From Myxococcales bacterium UBA5297 (GTDB lineage Bacteria > Myxococcota > Myxococcia > Myxococcales > UBA5297), in NCBI GenBank assembly GCA_002408385.1, contig DHSB01000130.1, positions 33,402-41,499 on the forward strand: a DNA stretch of 8,098 bases, given 5' to 3'. Of the stretch, positions 6,437-8,098 are shown in pieces. The translations under genes and the position numbers were made by a program. How positions within the stretch are numbered: position 1 is the first letter of the stretch; each line of letters begins with the position of its first letter. The notes beneath the pieces are model-generated. The model did not search any database, had not been told where the DNA came from, and worked only from the letters and a program-made list of their open reading frames with translations.

Positions 6437-8098
6437 TTGGCGGATCTCGCGAGAATGCTGACGAAGTTCGTGCCCGAGGGGCTCGCCGAGCGGCTCGAGC
6501 ACAGCGTCGCTGGAGGGTCGCCGCTGACCGATGGGGTGATTCCGACCCTCGCCGAGCGGCGCGAGGTCACGGTCCTGTTCGCGGACCTCGCCGGCTTCAC
6601 CGCGCTCTCCGAGCGGCTCGATCCGGAAGAGGTCGTCGGGGTCGTCAACCGCTTCTTCGCGCTGGTGGCTGGGGTGACCCGCCGCTGGGGTGGCGCTATC
6701 GACAAGTACCTGGGCGACGCCGCGCTGGTGCTCTTCGGTGCTCCGTGTGCGGTCGAGCAGGCTTCTCAGCGCGCGGTCGCCGCCGCCCTCGAGCTGCAGC
6801 AGGGCATCCGCAAGGTAGCCGAGGAGGTGGCCCGCGAGTACCCCGGGGTCGACGTCCGCGCGACCTGTGCTATCGCGCGCGGGCTGGTCATCGCTGGGAT
6901 CGTCGGCGCCGAGTCGCGCTGCGAGTACACGGTGATCGGCGACCCGGTGAACACCGCGGCGCGCCTGCAGAAGGCCTGCTCGCCGGGCGAAGTGGTGGTC
7001 GACGCCGCGGTCGCCGAAGAGCTCGATCCCGACGCCTCGGACGTAGTGCTCGAGCCGCTGGCGCCGCTGCCGGCCAAGGGGAAGAGCCGGCCGCTCGCGC
7101 CGGTCCGGGTCCGCGGGCTCGCCGAGGCGGTGCCCCCGGAGCCCGGGCTGGCCGGGCGCAAGGCCGAGCTGGCGGTGATCGATCGCAACCTCGGGCAGCT
7201 CGCCGAAGGGCAGGGCGGGGCGCTTCTGTTCTTCGGCGGCGCCGGTATGGGCAAGTCCGCCTTGCTCAGCGCCTCACGCCGACGCGCTCGGGCCCGCGGC
7301 TTCGCGGTGGTCGACCTTCCGACCGGCCGAAAGGACCCCGGTGCGCTGCTCGCCACGATCTTCGAGAGGGCCGAAGACGCCGGTGGACTGCGACTGCTCG
7401 AGACCGGCGACACGGCTGGCCTGCCGGCGCTCGCCGCACACGCGCTCGCCTTACGGGCGGAGGGCCGGCGCTTCTTGGTCTGCGTCGACGACCTGGACGA
7501 GGCGGACTCGCCCTCGCGCGCATCCCTGCTCGCAGCGGTGCCCGCGCTGCGCCAGGCCGGCGGCCTGCTGGTCGCCACGGCCACCTCAAAGGTTGCGGGC
7601 GCACGGGCGGTCGAGCAGCTTCAGGTCGGTCCTCTGCCGTCTTTCGACGCGAAGAAGCTGCTCGCCCAACTTCGACCCGCCGACGCGGACGATCATCCGC
7701 TGCTCGAGCGCCTGGTTGCCGAAGCCGGCGGCGTGCCGTCCAAGCTGCTCGCGCTGTCGGGCCGGCCCGACACCTGCGCGCTGCTGGCCCGGGTCGACAG
7801 GCTCTCGCCGGCGGGGGCCGACCTGCTCGCGGTGCTCAGCCTCGTCGGGAGCGCGGACCTGAGTCTGCTCGGGGCGGCGACGGGCCTCGAGGCGGGGCGG
7901 GCGAGCGCGATCGTCGCCGAGGCGTTGGCCGCCGGGCTCGTCGCCCAGAGCGCGGGACGGATAGCGTTTTACGACCAGGCGCTGGGGCCGGCACTGCGCG
8001 CACGGCTGGTGGTCGCGAGGCGGCGCGGCCTGCACTCGGCGATCGCCGCGGCGCTCGAGACGCGCGGCGAGAAGGCGCAGGCCATCGTCCATCGCGCT
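6437..8098 (+). CDS. Class III adenylate cyclase fused to an AAA/STAND-type ATPase (partial, runs off the window)
   Basis: The cyclase part would make cAMP from ATP in the cytoplasm, as a dimer. Residues count from TTG 6437. A helical LTKFVPEGLAERL lead (8-20) precedes the cyclase domain (about 40-228). VTVLFADLAGFTALSE at 44-59 carries metal-binding D50. IDKYLGD at 88-94 carries adenine-selecting K90 and metal-binding D94. EYTVIGDPVNTAARLQ at 163-178 carries T165, transition-state N172 and R176, so the catalytic set is complete. The Lys/Thr pair is that of class IIIb, the group including bicarbonate-responsive enzymes. A P-loop ATPase follows: Walker A GGAGMGKS at 267-274 and Walker B FLVCVDD at 346-352, then DLDEAD where relatives usually have DLHWAD. 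After about 450, Leu/Ala-rich helices suggest winged-helix or TPR-like repeats. 554 residues are visible with no stop; full relatives often exceed 1000. The fused ATPase probably gates or scaffolds the cyclase, which is inference. Confidence 0.92.
   Translation, partial: MADLARMLTKFVPEGLAERLEHSVAGGSPLTDGVIPTLAERREVTVLFADLAGFTALSERLDPEEVVGVVNRFFALVAGVTRRWGGAIDKYLGDAALVLFGAPCAVEQASQRAVAAALELQQGIRKVAEEVAREYPGVDVRATCAIARGLVIAGIVGAESRCEYTVIGDPVNTAARLQKACSPGEVVVDAAVAEELDPDASDVVLEPLAPLPAKGKSRPLAPVRVRGLAEAVPPEPGLAGRKAELAVIDRNLGQLAEGQGGALLFFGGAGMGKSALLSASRRRARARGFAVVDLPTGRKDPGALLATIFERAEDAGGLRLLETGDTAGLPALAAHALALRAEGRRFLVCVDDLDEADSPSRASLLAAVPALRQAGGLLVATATSKVAGARAVEQLQVGPLPSFDAKKLLAQLRPADADDHPLLERLVAEAGGVPSKLLALSGRPDTCALLARVDRLSPAGADLLAVLSLVGSADLSLLGAATGLEAGRASAIVAEALAAGLVAQSAGRIAFYDQALGPALRARLVVARRRGLHSAIAAALETRGEKAQAIVHRA

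Noticed and set aside
5411..6502. 363-codon minus-strand frame overlapping the binding-protein gene and the divergent promoter
   Set aside because: It is a shadow of the binding protein in another frame. It is Arg-rich and without motifs, and it crosses the cyclase start region.
6482..6622. Three similar short units (LAERLE, LAERRE, LSERLD) early in the cyclase, looking like a DNA repeat
   Set aside because: They lie at unequal spacing inside conserved cyclase sequence. They reflect common helix residues and codon bias rather than a repeat array.
6766..7584. 272-codon minus-strand frame opposite the cyclase-ATPase gene
   Set aside because: It is Ser/Ala/Arg-rich antisense of a gene with intact catalytic and Walker motifs.

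Overview
The window is a high-GC (about 70% by eye) bacterial chromosomal stretch with five protein genes, tightly packed and with G/C-rich third codon positions. A lipoprotein-type solute-binding protein, a class III nucleotide cyclase fused to a P-loop ATPase, and a single-chain iron-sulfur serine dehydratase would suit a high-GC Gram-negative such as a Myxococcota-like or other deltaproteobacterial lineage. That placement is inference. No rRNA, tRNA, CRISPR array, insertion sequence or phage gene was seen.

Layout: (1) 1-250 has no recognisable gene. (2) 251-2503 (+) encodes an iron-sulfur L-serine dehydratase (beta domain, then alpha domain) preceded by about 240 extra residues. The last part of this extension reads like an ACT-type regulatory fold. 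(3) 2504-2726 is a convergent intergenic stretch. It holds two GC-rich hairpins after the dehydratase gene and a good intrinsic terminator for the opposite-strand operon. (4) 6339 down to 2753 (-) is a three-gene ABC importer operon of the dipeptide/oligopeptide/nickel class: solute-binding lipoprotein, DppB-like permease, DppC-like permease. The last two overlap by ATGA. No ATPase gene is present, and the operon ends in a terminator. (5) 6340-6436 is a 97-base divergent promoter region with a perfect short palindrome. (6) 6437 to the window end (+) encodes the N-terminal 554 residues of a class III adenylate cyclase joined to an AAA/STAND-type ATPase module; the gene runs off the edge.

How they may fit together: the importer would bring in peptides or a similar solute using ATPases encoded elsewhere. 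The serine dehydratase turns L-serine into pyruvate and ammonia. The cyclase is a signalling protein that shares a divergent promoter region with the importer, so joint regulation is possible but not shown. The most unusual item is the dehydratase. The ACT domain that Bacillus-type beta chains carry after the beta domain is absent, and an ACT-like segment with a further uncharacterised segment sits at the extreme N-terminus instead. I did not find a clearly new multi-gene system.
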